56,200 nucleotides of DNA from the NCBI GenBank assembly GCA_025451235.1, contig JANWKT010000025.1:1-56200 (forward strand), read 5' to 3'. This DNA is from Flavobacteriales bacterium. Its GTDB lineage: Bacteria; Bacteroidota; Bacteroidia; CAIKAF01. Shown here piece after piece: positions 1 through 8,808 of the stretch. The notes below the pieces were generated by a model. That model searched no databases, had not been told where the DNA came from, and saw nothing but the letters and a program-made list of their open reading frames with translations. The position numbers were made by a program, and so were the translations under genes. Position 1 is the first letter of the stretch; each line of letters begins with the position of its first letter.

Positions 1-3000
1 ATCTTCAATTCCTGCTCCACAATTATTCAATACAGTTACGGTATATCCGGTTGTATCATCGTCACATGCATTGGAACCGATCAGAACTACCGGGAAGGTA
101 CCGGGTGTATTATAGGTAATGGTTGCCGTAGCAGAAGTAGAAGAACTGGGGGATCCTCCTGTAAAGGTCCAGGCGTATCCGCTGGCATCTACCGAGCTGG
201 TCGCGTCAAAATCAATGCTGGCACCACAATCAATGGTGGTATCGGAGGCCGTAAACAATACATTCAAATTATTAGGTGTAACGTTTACGTTGAAACTAAG
301 TGAAGCAGTATCCGAACCACAGGCATTTGTGGTGATCAATTGAGCATTATAGGGTCCACCGGTAGAAAAATCAACACTTGGGGTAGCCGTAGTTAAACCC
401 GTAGGTGTTCCTCCACTGAACGACCACGCATATGTAATAGCATCTATGGAGTTAATACCATCAAATATCATATTGGTAAGACAACCTTCAGTTGTATCAA
501 AGATCGCGACGACCGACGTGGGTGGATTCAGTACCGTTATATCGATAAATGCATCGGATACACAACCATTGGCGGCAGTTCCCTGCACCTGATAGGAGGT
601 ACTGGTAGTAGGATTTGCCGTGACGACGGGTCCGGTAGTGCCACTCAGCCCGCTAGCCGGCCCCCAAAGATAGGTGCTGGCCCCACTTGCGGTTAATGTA
701 GCAGAACCCCCGTTACAATAGGTAGCGCTTGGGGTAGCAGAAACGGAAACTACGGGATTTGCGTTTACGGTAATGGTAGTAAAGGTGGAATCAAATAAAT
801 TACAACCTCCTCCTATCACATACAAGATGGCATTATAACTTCCAGGTGTATTATATAAAACATCCTGGGTCGGGTCGGAAGGGACCACTGTTGGGTTTCC
901 TCCATTGAATACCCATAATAAGGTGTCTTGGTAGGTGCTTCCCACTGCATCGAACGAAATGGTATTTCCTTCGCATATAGTGGTACCCGGTGTAGTGGTA
1001 ATCACAGCTTGCGTATTCTGGTTAGTAAGCCATGGATGGATCACCAGAGAAATATCAATTCCCCATGCCGCTGCATTGTCATACCTATACCATGTGTTGG
1101 TAGATTGCTGTTCCCAAGCCGCCGACGGAATGGTTTGAGGGTCTGTGTTAGAAACAATACTCAAGGTATCATGACATCCACCCGTCCAACATAGATTGGT
1201 GATATCCACTGATACAAAGAATTTTTTTGAAGCGGGAAGGGTAATAGGATTATTTACAAAACTTACTTCGGTATAAAAATTACCATTTACATCCGCCATG
1301 ATCTGGGCCATGGTAAGGTTGGTTGTTCCCAACAATGCTCCCGGAGGTCCAACGGGGCCTGCGGTTCCATCATAGATCCTTACCGGAACTATTTTACTGG
1401 GTGTAGCACTGTATCCTAAACCAAATGCAATCCATACATTGTTTAAAATAGTATACGGTGTTGCACTTGCATCAAAATACATGGCTTTTTGCTTATCCAG
1501 ATACATATTCGGACCACTCACCCATCCATCAGCACCGATAGGAGTGCCTAAACCATAGTTCACCAATCCCCAGCCTCCAGGTATTGGGAAATTCATTTTT
1601 AAACATCCACTGGCGGCACTTACTACAATATAATTTGGCATCGTAAGTGTGTTAGTTCCATTGGCATTTGAAACGGTCAGGGTTACATTGTAACTACCCG
1701 GTGTATTATAGGTGATCGTAGGTGGTACCTGTCCCACATAACTGCTGGGAGTTCCACCAGGAAAGCTCCAGGTCCAAGAGGTAGGACTGTACGTAGATTG
1801 ATCGGCAAATATTACATTTCCACCCGCAGTAACCGTTGTTGTATTAGCTGTAAAAGCTGCCACAGGCGGGTTATTCAATGTAGCTGAAACGCAGGTCATG
1901 GCGGCATTGGCATCAATACGACCACTTCCCAACTGTCCAGGATAACCCGGATTTTGAGCTGAAATATTATCCGCTGTTGATAACAAGCAATTCACAATAT
2001 CCTGCTTTGGCATATTCGGATTTAAAGACCACATTAAACCAATCAATCCAGCTACAATTGGAGAGGCCATGGAGGTTCCTTGCTTATAACCATAGGTATT
2101 ACCTACGGTAGTAGAATAAATACTTACACCAGGAGCGGAAATATCGATCCAGTTTCCATAATTGGAAAAAGAGGCTTTGGTATCACCACTTCCTGTAGCG
2201 GCCACCGAAATAACATTGGTATAAGCCGCAGGATAAAACTGGGTACTCACATTGTCGTTACCTGCCGCTGCTACTAAGATACATCCACTGTTCCATGCAT
2301 AAGTACAAACAGTTTGCCCTGTAGTAGAAAAGAAAGATCCACCCCATGACATATTGATCACATCCGCCCCTGCTGCCACTGCATACACAATACCATTATA
2401 CCCATCGGTAATACTGGTAGGTGTGGTGGTGGCTTTTACAGCAATGATCTTACAGCTAAACCCTATGGATGCTACCCCTGTTCCATTGTTGCTGCGTGCT
2501 GAAGCACAACCTGCAACATGTGTACCATGGTCATAACTCGGCGTAGGAGGATCAGGATTGTTGTCCCCAGCTCCACCTACATCATAACCATTGATATCAT
2601 CCACATATCCGTTACCATCCTGGTCACCCCCACCGATTGGATCACCGGGGTTTACCCATAAATTCGGAGCTATATCGCTGTGGGTTCTTTCAACCGCATC
2701 ATCTACGATGGCTATTTTTATATTGCTACCCGCCGAGAAATAATTCCAGGCTGATGGAGCACTGATGGTGTTTAAAAACCACTGGCTTCCGTAAGATGGA
2801 TCATTGGGTGTTAAACATTTTTTATCCAAAGGAACTTTTTCTGCATAATCCACCAAATTAGATGCTTCTATTTTCTTGATAAAATCTTCTACTGCATTAT
2901 AATCGGTAAACTCAACCAAATAAGTCCTTTGCAATTCCATAGATGTTTTGGCTGCATGAAATGGCCTCGACAGGTTGGTCACACCAAACCCTGCAGTTAA

Positions 3001-3186
3001 GCTTTCGAACCCAGGAATAGAGTTCAAAGGCACCTTATATGGATTATCATCGATGGTGGCCTTGATCCTGATATCATTTTTAAGGCGAAACCATATTTTA
3101 CCATCCTGGTAACCGGAATGATAAGATTGAGCCACTAACGCTAAAGGAAATAGTAAAGCCAGGATAAGTAAAAATTTTATTTTCAT
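1..3186 (-). CDS. Secreted subtilisin-like (S8) serine protease with PKD repeats; C-terminus beyond the window
   Basis: The reverse strand is open from an ATG at 3186 to the left edge, giving 1062 residues with no stop. It begins with a signal peptide (basic MKIK, hydrophobic core, cleavage near ALVAQ). A peptidase S8 domain follows, with catalytic Asp162 (IAIVDD), His220 (DHGTHVAG), oxyanion Asn310 (AAAGN) and Ser372 (GTSMASP), so the triad is intact. After residue 440 there is a PKD domain (WTWSFPGGTPSS), a region I cannot assign, and several more PKD-like units (TLLWVFNGG, YAWSFSGG, YAWTFTGG). The last visible residues (CGAGIED) resemble the linker before a T9SS sorting domain, but that domain is not in view. 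It is probably an exported or surface protease. Substrate is unknown. Confidence 0.93.
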   Translation of the reverse strand, partial: MKIKFLLILALLFPLALVAQSYHSGYQDGKIWFRLKNDIRIKATIDDNPYKVPLNSIPGFESLTAGFGVTNLSRPFHAAKTSMELQRTYLVEFTDYNAVEDFIKKIEASNLVDYAEKVPLDKKCLTPNDPSYGSQWFLNTISAPSAWNYFSAGSNIKIAIVDDAVERTHSDIAPNLWVNPGDPIGGGDQDGNGYVDDINGYDVGGAGDNNPDPPTPSYDHGTHVAGCASARSNNGTGVASIGFSCKIIAVKATTTPTSITDGYNGIVYAVAAGADVINMSWGGSFFSTTGQTVCTYAWNSGCILVAAAGNDNVSTQFYPAAYTNVISVAATGSGDTKASFSNYGNWIDISAPGVSIYSTTVGNTYGYKQGTSMASPIVAGLIGLMWSLNPNMPKQDIVNCLLSTADNISAQNPGYPGQLGSGRIDANAAMTCVSATLNNPPVAAFTANTTTVTAGGNVIFADQSTYSPTSWTWSFPGGTPSSYVGQVPPTITYNTPGSYNVTLTVSNANGTNTLTMPNYIVVSAASGCLKMNFPIPGGWGLVNYGLGTPIGADGWVSGPNMYLDKQKAMYFDASATPYTILNNVWIAFGLGYSATPSKIVPVRIYDGTAGPVGPPGALLGTTNLTMAQIMADVNGNFYTEVSFVNNPITLPASKKFFVSVDITNLCWTGGCHDTLSIVSNTDPQTIPSAAWEQQSTNTWYRYDNAAAWGIDISLVIHPWLTNQNTQAVITTTPGTTICEGNTISFDAVGSTYQDTLLWVFNGGNPTVVPSDPTQDVLYNTPGSYNAILYVIGGGCNLFDSTFTTITVNANPVVSVSATPSATYCNGGSATLTASGASTYLWGPASGLSGTTGPVVTANPTTSTSYQVQGTAANGCVSDAFIDITVLNPPTSVVAIFDTTEGCLTNMIFDGINSIDAITYAWSFSGGTPTGLTTATPSVDFSTGGPYNAQLITTNACGSDTASLSFNVNVTPNNLNVLFTASDTTIDCGASIDFDATSSVDASGYAWTFTGGSPSSSTSATATITYNTPGTFPVVLIGSNACDDDTTGYTVTVLNNCGAGIED

Positions 3187-3304
3187 AACTTGAGTTTTTG
3201 TTATAGACAATATTATGAAAATAATTGGTAAAAACAACAGTCCCAAAATGTTAAAATGGGCTTTCCCATAAGCCAAAGCGGCAGGGAGCACAGGGCAAAG
3301 CCTA

Positions 3305-3351
3305 CGGCTTGCCAGCCCGTAGTGAAGACCTACACCTTGGCAGGCAAGCCG
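3305..3351. repeat. Inverted repeat in the subtilase-bioB spacer
   Basis: The 269-base spacer between the divergent subtilase and bioB contains a GC-rich island. Within it CGGCTTGCC (3305-3313) and GGCAAGCCG (3343-3351) form perfect 9-base arms around a 29-base loop. No T-run follows, so it is more like a dispersed palindromic repeat than a terminator. I see no gene in the spacer. Confidence 0.5.
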
Positions 3352-3416
3352 CCCAGAAAAATAACCTGAAATAATCTCTACACTAAATCACCTATCTCAG
3401 CACATGAAGAAAATAA

Positions 3417-3424
3417 TATCTTTG
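3417..3424 (+). promoter_or_regulatory. Probable -7 element of the biotin operon promoter
   Basis: TATCTTTG matches the Bacteroidota -7 consensus TAnnTTTG and lies 31 bases before the bioB ATG. No good TTTG -33 box is seen 19 bases upstream (ATCT there), so the promoter may be weak or activated. No BirA-type operator was recognised. Confidence 0.5.
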
Positions 3425-3455
3425 TGAGGATTAGTATTTTTTGAAATAACTATTT

Positions 3456-4460
3456 ATGGTAAGACATAACTGGACCCGCAATGAGATAGGTGATATCTAC
3501 AATAAGCCCTTAATGGAACTTGTGTTTGAAGCATCTGCCATTCATCGGAAAAATTTTGATGGCAACGAGGTACAAATGAGTACCCTCCTATCTATTAAAA
3601 CAGGAGGTTGTCCTGAAGATTGCGGCTACTGCCCACAGGCAGCCAGGTACCATACGGATGTTAAAGGAACTCCACTTTTAAATGTGGAAGAAATAATAGC
3701 ATCAGCCGTTCAGGCAAAAGCAAATGGAAGTTCTCGATTTTGCATGGGTGCTGCATGGAGAGAAGTGAAAGACAATGTACATTTCGATCGTGTACTTGAA
3801 GTGGTAAAGAAAGTAACGGATATGGATCTGGAAGTATGTTGCACTTTAGGTATGTTGAACGAGGACCAGGCAAAAAAATTGAAAGATGCAGGCTTGTATG
3901 CCTATAACCATAACCTCGACACTTCACCTGAATACTACGAAAAAATTATTTCAACCCGGACCTATCAGGATAGGTTAGACACCCTTGACCATGTAAGAAA
4001 TGCAGGTATTAGTGTTTGTTGCGGTGGTATTGTGGGCATGGGAGAAGAAGAAAAAGACCGGATAGGCTTGTTACAAACCCTTGCCAATTTACCTAAACAT
4101 CCCGAATCAGTTCCCATCAATGCTTTGGTAAGTGTAAAAGGAACCCCGATGGAAAACCAGGAAAAAATATCTTTCTGGGATATTTTAAGGACCATTTCCA
4201 CCGCCAGGATCGTCATGCCCGAAAGTATGGTTAGGCTCTCAGCCGGAAGAACTGAAATGAGTATTGCAGAACAAGCCCTTTGCTTTCTGGCAGGCGCAAA
4301 TTCTATTTTTGCAGGTGATAAATTATTAACTACACCTAACCCTGAATTTGACCAGGATAAAATGATGTTTGAATTGCTGGGCTTGAAACATAGACCTGCG
4401 TTTAAAGAATCCCCACTGAACAATGAAGTTGGGCAGGCTTGCATCACTGAAGAAGTTTAA
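3456..4460 (+). CDS. bioB: Biotin synthase
   Basis: A radical-SAM enzyme that inserts sulfur into dethiobiotin, the last step of biotin synthesis. The 334-residue protein has the cluster motif CPEDCGYCPQ (CxxxCxxC) near residue 53 and the BioB-typical segments YNHNLDTSPEYYEKI, GGIVGMGE and RLSAGR, at full family length. It is the first gene of an overlapping operon in which bioF starts inside its 3' end. The ATG lies 31 bases after a TATCTTTG promoter element. Function is secure from the motifs and from the neighbouring bioF, bioD and bioA. Confidence 0.97.
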   Translation: MVRHNWTRNEIGDIYNKPLMELVFEASAIHRKNFDGNEVQMSTLLSIKTGGCPEDCGYCPQAARYHTDVKGTPLLNVEEIIASAVQAKANGSSRFCMGAAWREVKDNVHFDRVLEVVKKVTDMDLEVCCTLGMLNEDQAKKLKDAGLYAYNHNLDTSPEYYEKIISTRTYQDRLDTLDHVRNAGISVCCGGIVGMGEEEKDRIGLLQTLANLPKHPESVPINALVSVKGTPMENQEKISFWDILRTISTARIVMPESMVRLSAGRTEMSIAEQALCFLAGANSIFAGDKLLTTPNPEFDQDKMMFELLGLKHRPAFKESPLNNEVGQACITEEV

Positions 4461-5601
4461 CAACCCCAATATATTGTTGCCCATACCCAAACATTGGCAG
4501 GAAAAACTCACTAAAAGAGTGGAGAATAACTCGTTCAGAGAATTGAAGATTTTCTATGGGCTTACTGATTTTTTTTCGAATGATTATTTAGGAATTGCCA
4601 GGGATGAAGTAGTTACCCGGATGGTAAATATTACTTTGATCGGGCAAAAAGATGCATTGAATGGTTCTACCGGATCCAGGTTACTCAGTGGAAATCATAT
4701 ATGGGCAAGAAGATGTGAATATTACCTAAGTGAATATTACGGAGGTGAAAATTCGGTATTGTTCAACTCCGGTTATGATGCCAATATCGGAATTATGTCG
4801 TGCATTGCCGAGAGGAATGATACCATTATTTATGATGAATTGGTACATGCATCCATTAGAGATGGAATAAGACTTTCTATGTCCAGGAGTTTTTCATTTG
4901 CCCACAACAATATGGAGGACCTGAAGAAAAAATTGGAACAGTCCACAGGTCAGGTATTTATTGTTACCGAATCGGTTTTCAGCATGGATGGTGATGAAGC
5001 ACCTTTGAAGGAATTGATGGCGATTGCTAAGCAATACCATGCGTATGTAATTGTTGATGAAGCCCATGCTGTAGGATTGTTAGGGCCCGCGGGTTCAGGA
5101 ATGGTAAAAGCGGAAGGCTTAACAGAAGATGTATTGATCCGGATCGTTACTTTCGGAAAAGGAGCTGGTATTCATGGAGCAGCAGCTATCTGCAATGATG
5201 ATGTAAAAAAATACCTGGTGAATTTCTGCCGTACTTTTATTTATACCACCGCTTTACCTCCCAATGACTGTATTGCTATTATGACCGCCCATGAGGTGAT
5301 GAAGGAAAAAGACGAGGAAAGGGAAACGCTGAGAAAATATATCTCTTATTTTCGCAAAAAGATTAGTCAATCAAGTTTAAAGCTCATTGAAGGCAACGGA
5401 CCTATTTCAGCCATTTTATTTGAAGGAAACTCAAAAGTAAAAGATATCTCCAACCTATTAATGGCTCATGGACTAGGAGTGTTGCCGGTATTGAGTCCAA
5501 CAGTTCCAGAAGGAAAAGAGCGCCTGCGGATCATTTTGCACAGCTATAACACCCAGGATGAAATCGATCAACTCATTGAACTACTGCTCAAGCATGGGTA
5601 G
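4423..5601 (+). CDS. bioF: 8-amino-7-oxononanoate synthase (AONS)
   Basis: A PLP enzyme of the alpha-oxoamine synthase family that joins L-alanine to a pimeloyl thioester. Visible motifs are SNDYLGIA near the N-terminus, GSTGSRLLSGN, IVDEAHAVGLLG (PLP ring contacts) and TFGKGAGIHGAA with the Schiff-base Lys. The ATG at 4423 overlaps bioB by 38 bases and adds about 20 residues before the usual family start near KHWQEKL. TTG codons at 4474 or 4477 are alternatives, and bioA in this operon does use TTG. The 3' end overlaps the bioD start. Confidence 0.93.
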   Translation: MKLGRLASLKKFNNPNILLPIPKHWQEKLTKRVENNSFRELKIFYGLTDFFSNDYLGIARDEVVTRMVNITLIGQKDALNGSTGSRLLSGNHIWARRCEYYLSEYYGGENSVLFNSGYDANIGIMSCIAERNDTIIYDELVHASIRDGIRLSMSRSFSFAHNNMEDLKKKLEQSTGQVFIVTESVFSMDGDEAPLKELMAIAKQYHAYVIVDEAHAVGLLGPAGSGMVKAEGLTEDVLIRIVTFGKGAGIHGAAAICNDDVKKYLVNFCRTFIYTTALPPNDCIAIMTAHEVMKEKDEERETLRKYISYFRKKISQSSLKLIEGNGPISAILFEGNSKVKDISNLLMAHGLGVLPVLSPTVPEGKERLRIILHSYNTQDEIDQLIELLLKHG

Positions 5602-6220
5602 TTCTTACTTTATAACCGGCATAGGCACAGATATTGGCAAGACCATTGTTTCAGCCATTCTTACCGAAGCTTTACATGCCGATTATTGGAAGCCCATTCA
5701 GGCAGGTAACCTTGGTAACCCTGATCCATCTATGGTAGCCGATTTGATCTCCAACCGGGTTTCGGCTATCCATCCTTCCGCCTATTCATTATCGACAGGT
5801 GCTTCACCGCATTATGCGGCAGAAAAAGATGGGATCGAAATTGACCTTCAACAAATAAAACCACCCCTTACTAACAATAAGCTCATCATTGAAGGAGCGG
5901 GTGGGTTGATGGTACCTTTGAATAAAAATGAATTGGTCATTGACCTGATTATACAATTAAAAGTTCCTGTGATCCTGGTAGTGAAAAACTATTTGGGGGC
6001 TATTAACCATAGTTTATTAAGCATTGAGATATTGCAACAAAAGAACATCCCGATCACCGGCATTGTGTATAACGAAGGTACCCGTTCTGAAAACATCCGT
6101 TTCATTGAAGATTATACAGGTATCAACACTTTAGGGATCGTTCCCAGGCTGGAAGTTCTTAACAAAGCCGTAATTCTAAAAGAAGCTGCTAAATTTGCAA
6201 GCCTAAAGAATTTCGTTTGA
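5594..6220 (+). CDS. bioD: Dethiobiotin synthetase
   Basis: ATP-dependent ring closure of 7,8-diaminopelargonate to dethiobiotin. The start is set at the ATG in MGSSYFITGIGTDIGKT, which overlaps the bioF stop by eight bases. A longer in-frame version from 5558 would add 12 residues unlike the family. The P-loop is GIGTDIGKT. The Lys-rich substrate loop (YWKPIQAG) and the second motif (EGAGGLMVPL) are present, giving a normal length of 208 residues. The stop TGA overlaps the TTG start of bioA, so the genes are probably translationally coupled. Confidence 0.96.
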   Translation: MGSSYFITGIGTDIGKTIVSAILTEALHADYWKPIQAGNLGNPDPSMVADLISNRVSAIHPSAYSLSTGASPHYAAEKDGIEIDLQQIKPPLTNNKLIIEGAGGLMVPLNKNELVIDLIIQLKVPVILVVKNYLGAINHSLLSIEILQQKNIPITGIVYNEGTRSENIRFIEDYTGINTLGIVPRLEVLNKAVILKEAAKFASLKNFV

Positions 6221-7515
6221 GTTTAGCAGAAAAAGATAAAAAATATATTCTCCATCCTTTTACTCCATATTCTGCAGAAAAGCAAAATATACCTATTGTA
6301 AAAGCTTCTGGTGAATTTTTATACGACGAAAACGGTAAAACCTATATTGATGCCATTAGCAGTTGGTGGGTAAACCTTCACGGACATTCGCATCCATACA
6401 TCAACCAAAAAATAACGGAACAACTTCATGAACTGGAACATGTGATGTTCTCAGGTTTTACCCACGCCCCTGCCGTTCAACTCGCTGAAAAATTATTGGC
6501 CCATTTGCATCCTTACTACTCTGAAATATTTTATTCTGATAATGGAAGTACGGCCATTGAAGTAGCGCTAAAAATGTCGTTACAATATTGGAAAAATCAG
6601 GGGGAGGAAAAGAAAAAATTCCTGGCCTTTACCCACTCCTATCATGGGGATACTTTTGGTGCTATGGCAGTGAGCACACGGGATGTTTTTACCAAACCCT
6701 TTCATGCACATTTGTTTCATGTTGACTTTATTGAGATCCCTACTGAAGATAATCTTGACAGGAATATGGAACTCCTCGAACAATTGTTCAAGGAGGAAGA
6801 TATTGCCGGATTTATATTTGAACCCTTGGTACAGGGAGCAGGAGGGATGCGCATGTACTTGGCAGAACACCTGGATTTTTTGTTGAGACTCTGCAAAGAT
6901 TATGAAGTATTGACCATTGCCGACGAGGTAATGACCGGTTTTGGAAGAACAGGAAAAATGTTTGCCATTGATCACCTGCAGGTAAAGCCAGATATCCTTT
7001 GTTTGTCCAAAGGGCTTACAGGAGGTTATATGCCATTGGGGATCACCGCTTATGCATCAAAAATTGCCCAGGCATTTAAAACCGATGAGACTGTCAAAAC
7101 CTTTTATCACGGACATTCCTTTACCGGGAATCCTATTAGTTGTGTAGCAGCCCTCGCAAGTCTTGAATTATTTGAGAAGGAAAATACTTTCGAAAAAATT
7201 GAGAATATCCGCAGCATGCACCTGGATTTTGCGGATCTGCTGGATTCGTTTGACGTAGTGGAAAATGTAAGAGTAACCGGTTCCATTCTAGCCTTTGATA
7301 TCAAAACCGAATACCAGGAATATTTTTATACCAATCCCATCAGGGAAGTATTGTACGAATTTTACCTGCAGGAAGGTATATTGTTACGTCCATTAGGCAA
7401 TGTAGTCTATATCCTTCCACCCTATTGTATCAACAAAGAAAGTCTTCAGAAAGTGTACGATGTGATCCTTAAAAGTCTGGATCTTGTTTCATCGAAATTA
7501 ACAGAACATGGATAA
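6217..7515 (+). CDS. bioA: Adenosylmethionine-8-amino-7-oxononanoate aminotransferase, TTG start
   Basis: A class III PLP aminotransferase making 7,8-diaminopelargonate with SAM as amino donor. Family motifs are SSWWVNLHGHSHP near the N-terminus, SDNGSTAIEVALKM, the long YHGDTFGAMAVS segment, IADEVMTGFGRTG and the PLP-lysine region CLSKGLTGGYMPLG. The only start that fits is a TTG at 6217, in the TTGA overlap with the bioD stop; no in-frame ATG lies before the conserved N-terminus. It is 432 residues, slightly longer than usual. It overlaps the next gene by eight bases. Confidence 0.96.
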   Translation: MSLAEKDKKYILHPFTPYSAEKQNIPIVKASGEFLYDENGKTYIDAISSWWVNLHGHSHPYINQKITEQLHELEHVMFSGFTHAPAVQLAEKLLAHLHPYYSEIFYSDNGSTAIEVALKMSLQYWKNQGEEKKKFLAFTHSYHGDTFGAMAVSTRDVFTKPFHAHLFHVDFIEIPTEDNLDRNMELLEQLFKEEDIAGFIFEPLVQGAGGMRMYLAEHLDFLLRLCKDYEVLTIADEVMTGFGRTGKMFAIDHLQVKPDILCLSKGLTGGYMPLGITAYASKIAQAFKTDETVKTFYHGHSFTGNPISCVAALASLELFEKENTFEKIENIRSMHLDFADLLDSFDVVENVRVTGSILAFDIKTEYQEYFYTNPIREVLYEFYLQEGILLRPLGNVVYILPPYCINKESLQKVYDVILKSLDLVSSKLTEHG

Positions 7516-8683
7516 GTATATTGTAATAGAGGCCATCGGTTCTGTTTCTGCATTAGGAGCTGATGACCAATTGATATTTGATTCATTGAAGGCAGGCAAA
7601 TGTCATTTTCAGCAAAGAAGCATAGGTAAAGAAACCTATCCCCTTATTCCCATTCATTCTGCTGCCGAAGAAATGGTAAAAAATATTTTACAGAAATTTC
7701 CTAAGTACAAGAAGTCAGACCGAACTGCTGTCCTGGCCATTCTTGCGTCAGAAATATGTTTTGCAAAAATGGGATCACAAAAAAATGCTGAATGGATCAT
7801 CAATGCAGGATCATCAAGAGGTGCCACGAATGTATGGGAAACAAGCCACAGCCAATTCATCGAACACCAAAAAGTCCCTGTAAAATCCTCTCCGCTTACC
7901 ACCTTGGGAAATATTTCAACCCATGTAGCTCAGCATCATAAAATACAAGGAATGCAAATAGACCATTCCATTACCTGTAGCTCAGGTCTGCAGGCATTGG
8001 CCAATGCGTATGCCTGGCTTAGATCCGGGTTGAGCGATCATTTTCTGGCATTGGGCACTGAATCGGCCCTGACCGATTTTACCATTGCACAAATGGCAGC
8101 ATTGGGCATCTACTCAAAAGAAAAAGATGCAATTCCCTGCAAGCCATGTGCAGAAAATCCGGATAAGACTAATACATTCCTGCTGGGAGAAGCCGCGGTA
8201 GCCATTGCCTTATCTAACAAATCAAAACCGACAGAGGGAGATCTCATCCTTGCAGGTATGGGCACAGGTTCAGAAACCCTTTCCAATCCTACTTCCATTT
8301 CTCCCTATGGAGATGGCTTCCGGCAAAGTATGTTAAAAGCCATTGGGAATGCCAGGATGCAGCCAGATGACATAGATATGATCATACCTCATAGCCCTGG
8401 TACTTACCAGGGAGATATGGCTGAATACAATGCCATTCAATCTGTTTTTGGAGACCCTCTACCCAAGGTGATCAATCATAAATTTTTAACCGGTCATACA
8501 TTAGGGGCTTCAGGCTTGTTAAGTGTAGAGCTCGGATATCATTTAATGACAAAAAACTTGGAGTTCAATTTCCCTTATCCTGCTTTGTATCCTCAAACTT
8601 CAAAGCTCCAACCTCAAACCGTCCTCATCAATTCAATGGGATTTGGAGGCAATTCTGTGAGTATTATTCTGAAAAAAGTTTGA
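7508..8683 (+). CDS. Beta-ketoacyl synthase (FabF-like) of the biotin operon
   Basis: A thiolase-fold condensing enzyme of the KAS I/II type. The catalytic set is complete: Cys157 (ITCSSG), His295 (PHSPGTYQGD), Lys325 and His330 (HKFLTGHTLGASG), with spacing close to E. coli FabF. The C-terminal glycine motif is NSMGFGGNS. At 391 residues it is slightly short for FabF. It overlaps bioA, so it is very likely part of biotin synthesis, perhaps elongating a precursor of the pimeloyl thioester; no bioC, bioH, bioG or bioW lies in the window. The stop TGA belongs to a repeat arm (8678-8703), and residues 361-371 are encoded by a similar repeat-like stretch. Confidence 0.88.
   Translation: MDKYIVIEAIGSVSALGADDQLIFDSLKAGKCHFQQRSIGKETYPLIPIHSAAEEMVKNILQKFPKYKKSDRTAVLAILASEICFAKMGSQKNAEWIINAGSSRGATNVWETSHSQFIEHQKVPVKSSPLTTLGNISTHVAQHHKIQGMQIDHSITCSSGLQALANAYAWLRSGLSDHFLALGTESALTDFTIAQMAALGIYSKEKDAIPCKPCAENPDKTNTFLLGEAAVAIALSNKSKPTEGDLILAGMGTGSETLSNPTSISPYGDGFRQSMLKAIGNARMQPDDIDMIIPHSPGTYQGDMAEYNAIQSVFGDPLPKVINHKFLTGHTLGASGLLSVELGYHLMTKNLEFNFPYPALYPQTSKLQPQTVLINSMGFGGNSVSIILKKV
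8591..8619 (+). repeat. Repeat-like sequence inside the ketoacyl synthase gene
   Basis: The coding bases for PQTSKLQPQT contain CTCCAACCTCAAA, the same 13-mer as in the intergenic repeat at 8738-8750, preceded by CTCAAACTTCAAA. The segment falls in a loop just before the conserved GFGG motif, so the reading frame tolerates it. Confidence 0.45.
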
Positions 8684-8756
8684 TGTTTGATAAGTTTGAA
8701 GTTAGACCATTTGAAAGTGAAAGATCGAACTTCCAGCCTCCAACCTCAAATCAAAC
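8678..8756. repeat. Imperfect inverted repeat at the 3' end of the biotin operon
   Basis: The left arm 8678-8703 (GTTTGATGTTTG then AAGTTTGAAGTT) and the right arm 8727-8756 (GAACTTCCAGCC then AACCTCAAATCAAAC) are imperfect inverted copies. They match best at the outer GTTTGAT/ATCAAAC ends and the inner GAAGTT/AACTTC ends. The left arm contains the TGA stop of the ketoacyl synthase. It may act as a hairpin at the transcript end, although no clean T-run follows. Confidence 0.55.
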
Positions 8757-8808
8757 CCGTTCAATATTTACTTTTATGCATTATATTTATTGCATCCTTA
8801 TACAATAA

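Noticed and set aside
928-1194. Open frames on the + strand inside the subtilase gene
   Set aside because: They lie opposite a 1062-residue frame with an intact S8 triad and PKD repeats. Their translations are low-complexity and match nothing.
3965-4447. 160-residue frame opposite bioB
   Set aside because: An antisense shadow of a gene with a clear radical-SAM motif; no start context or domain.
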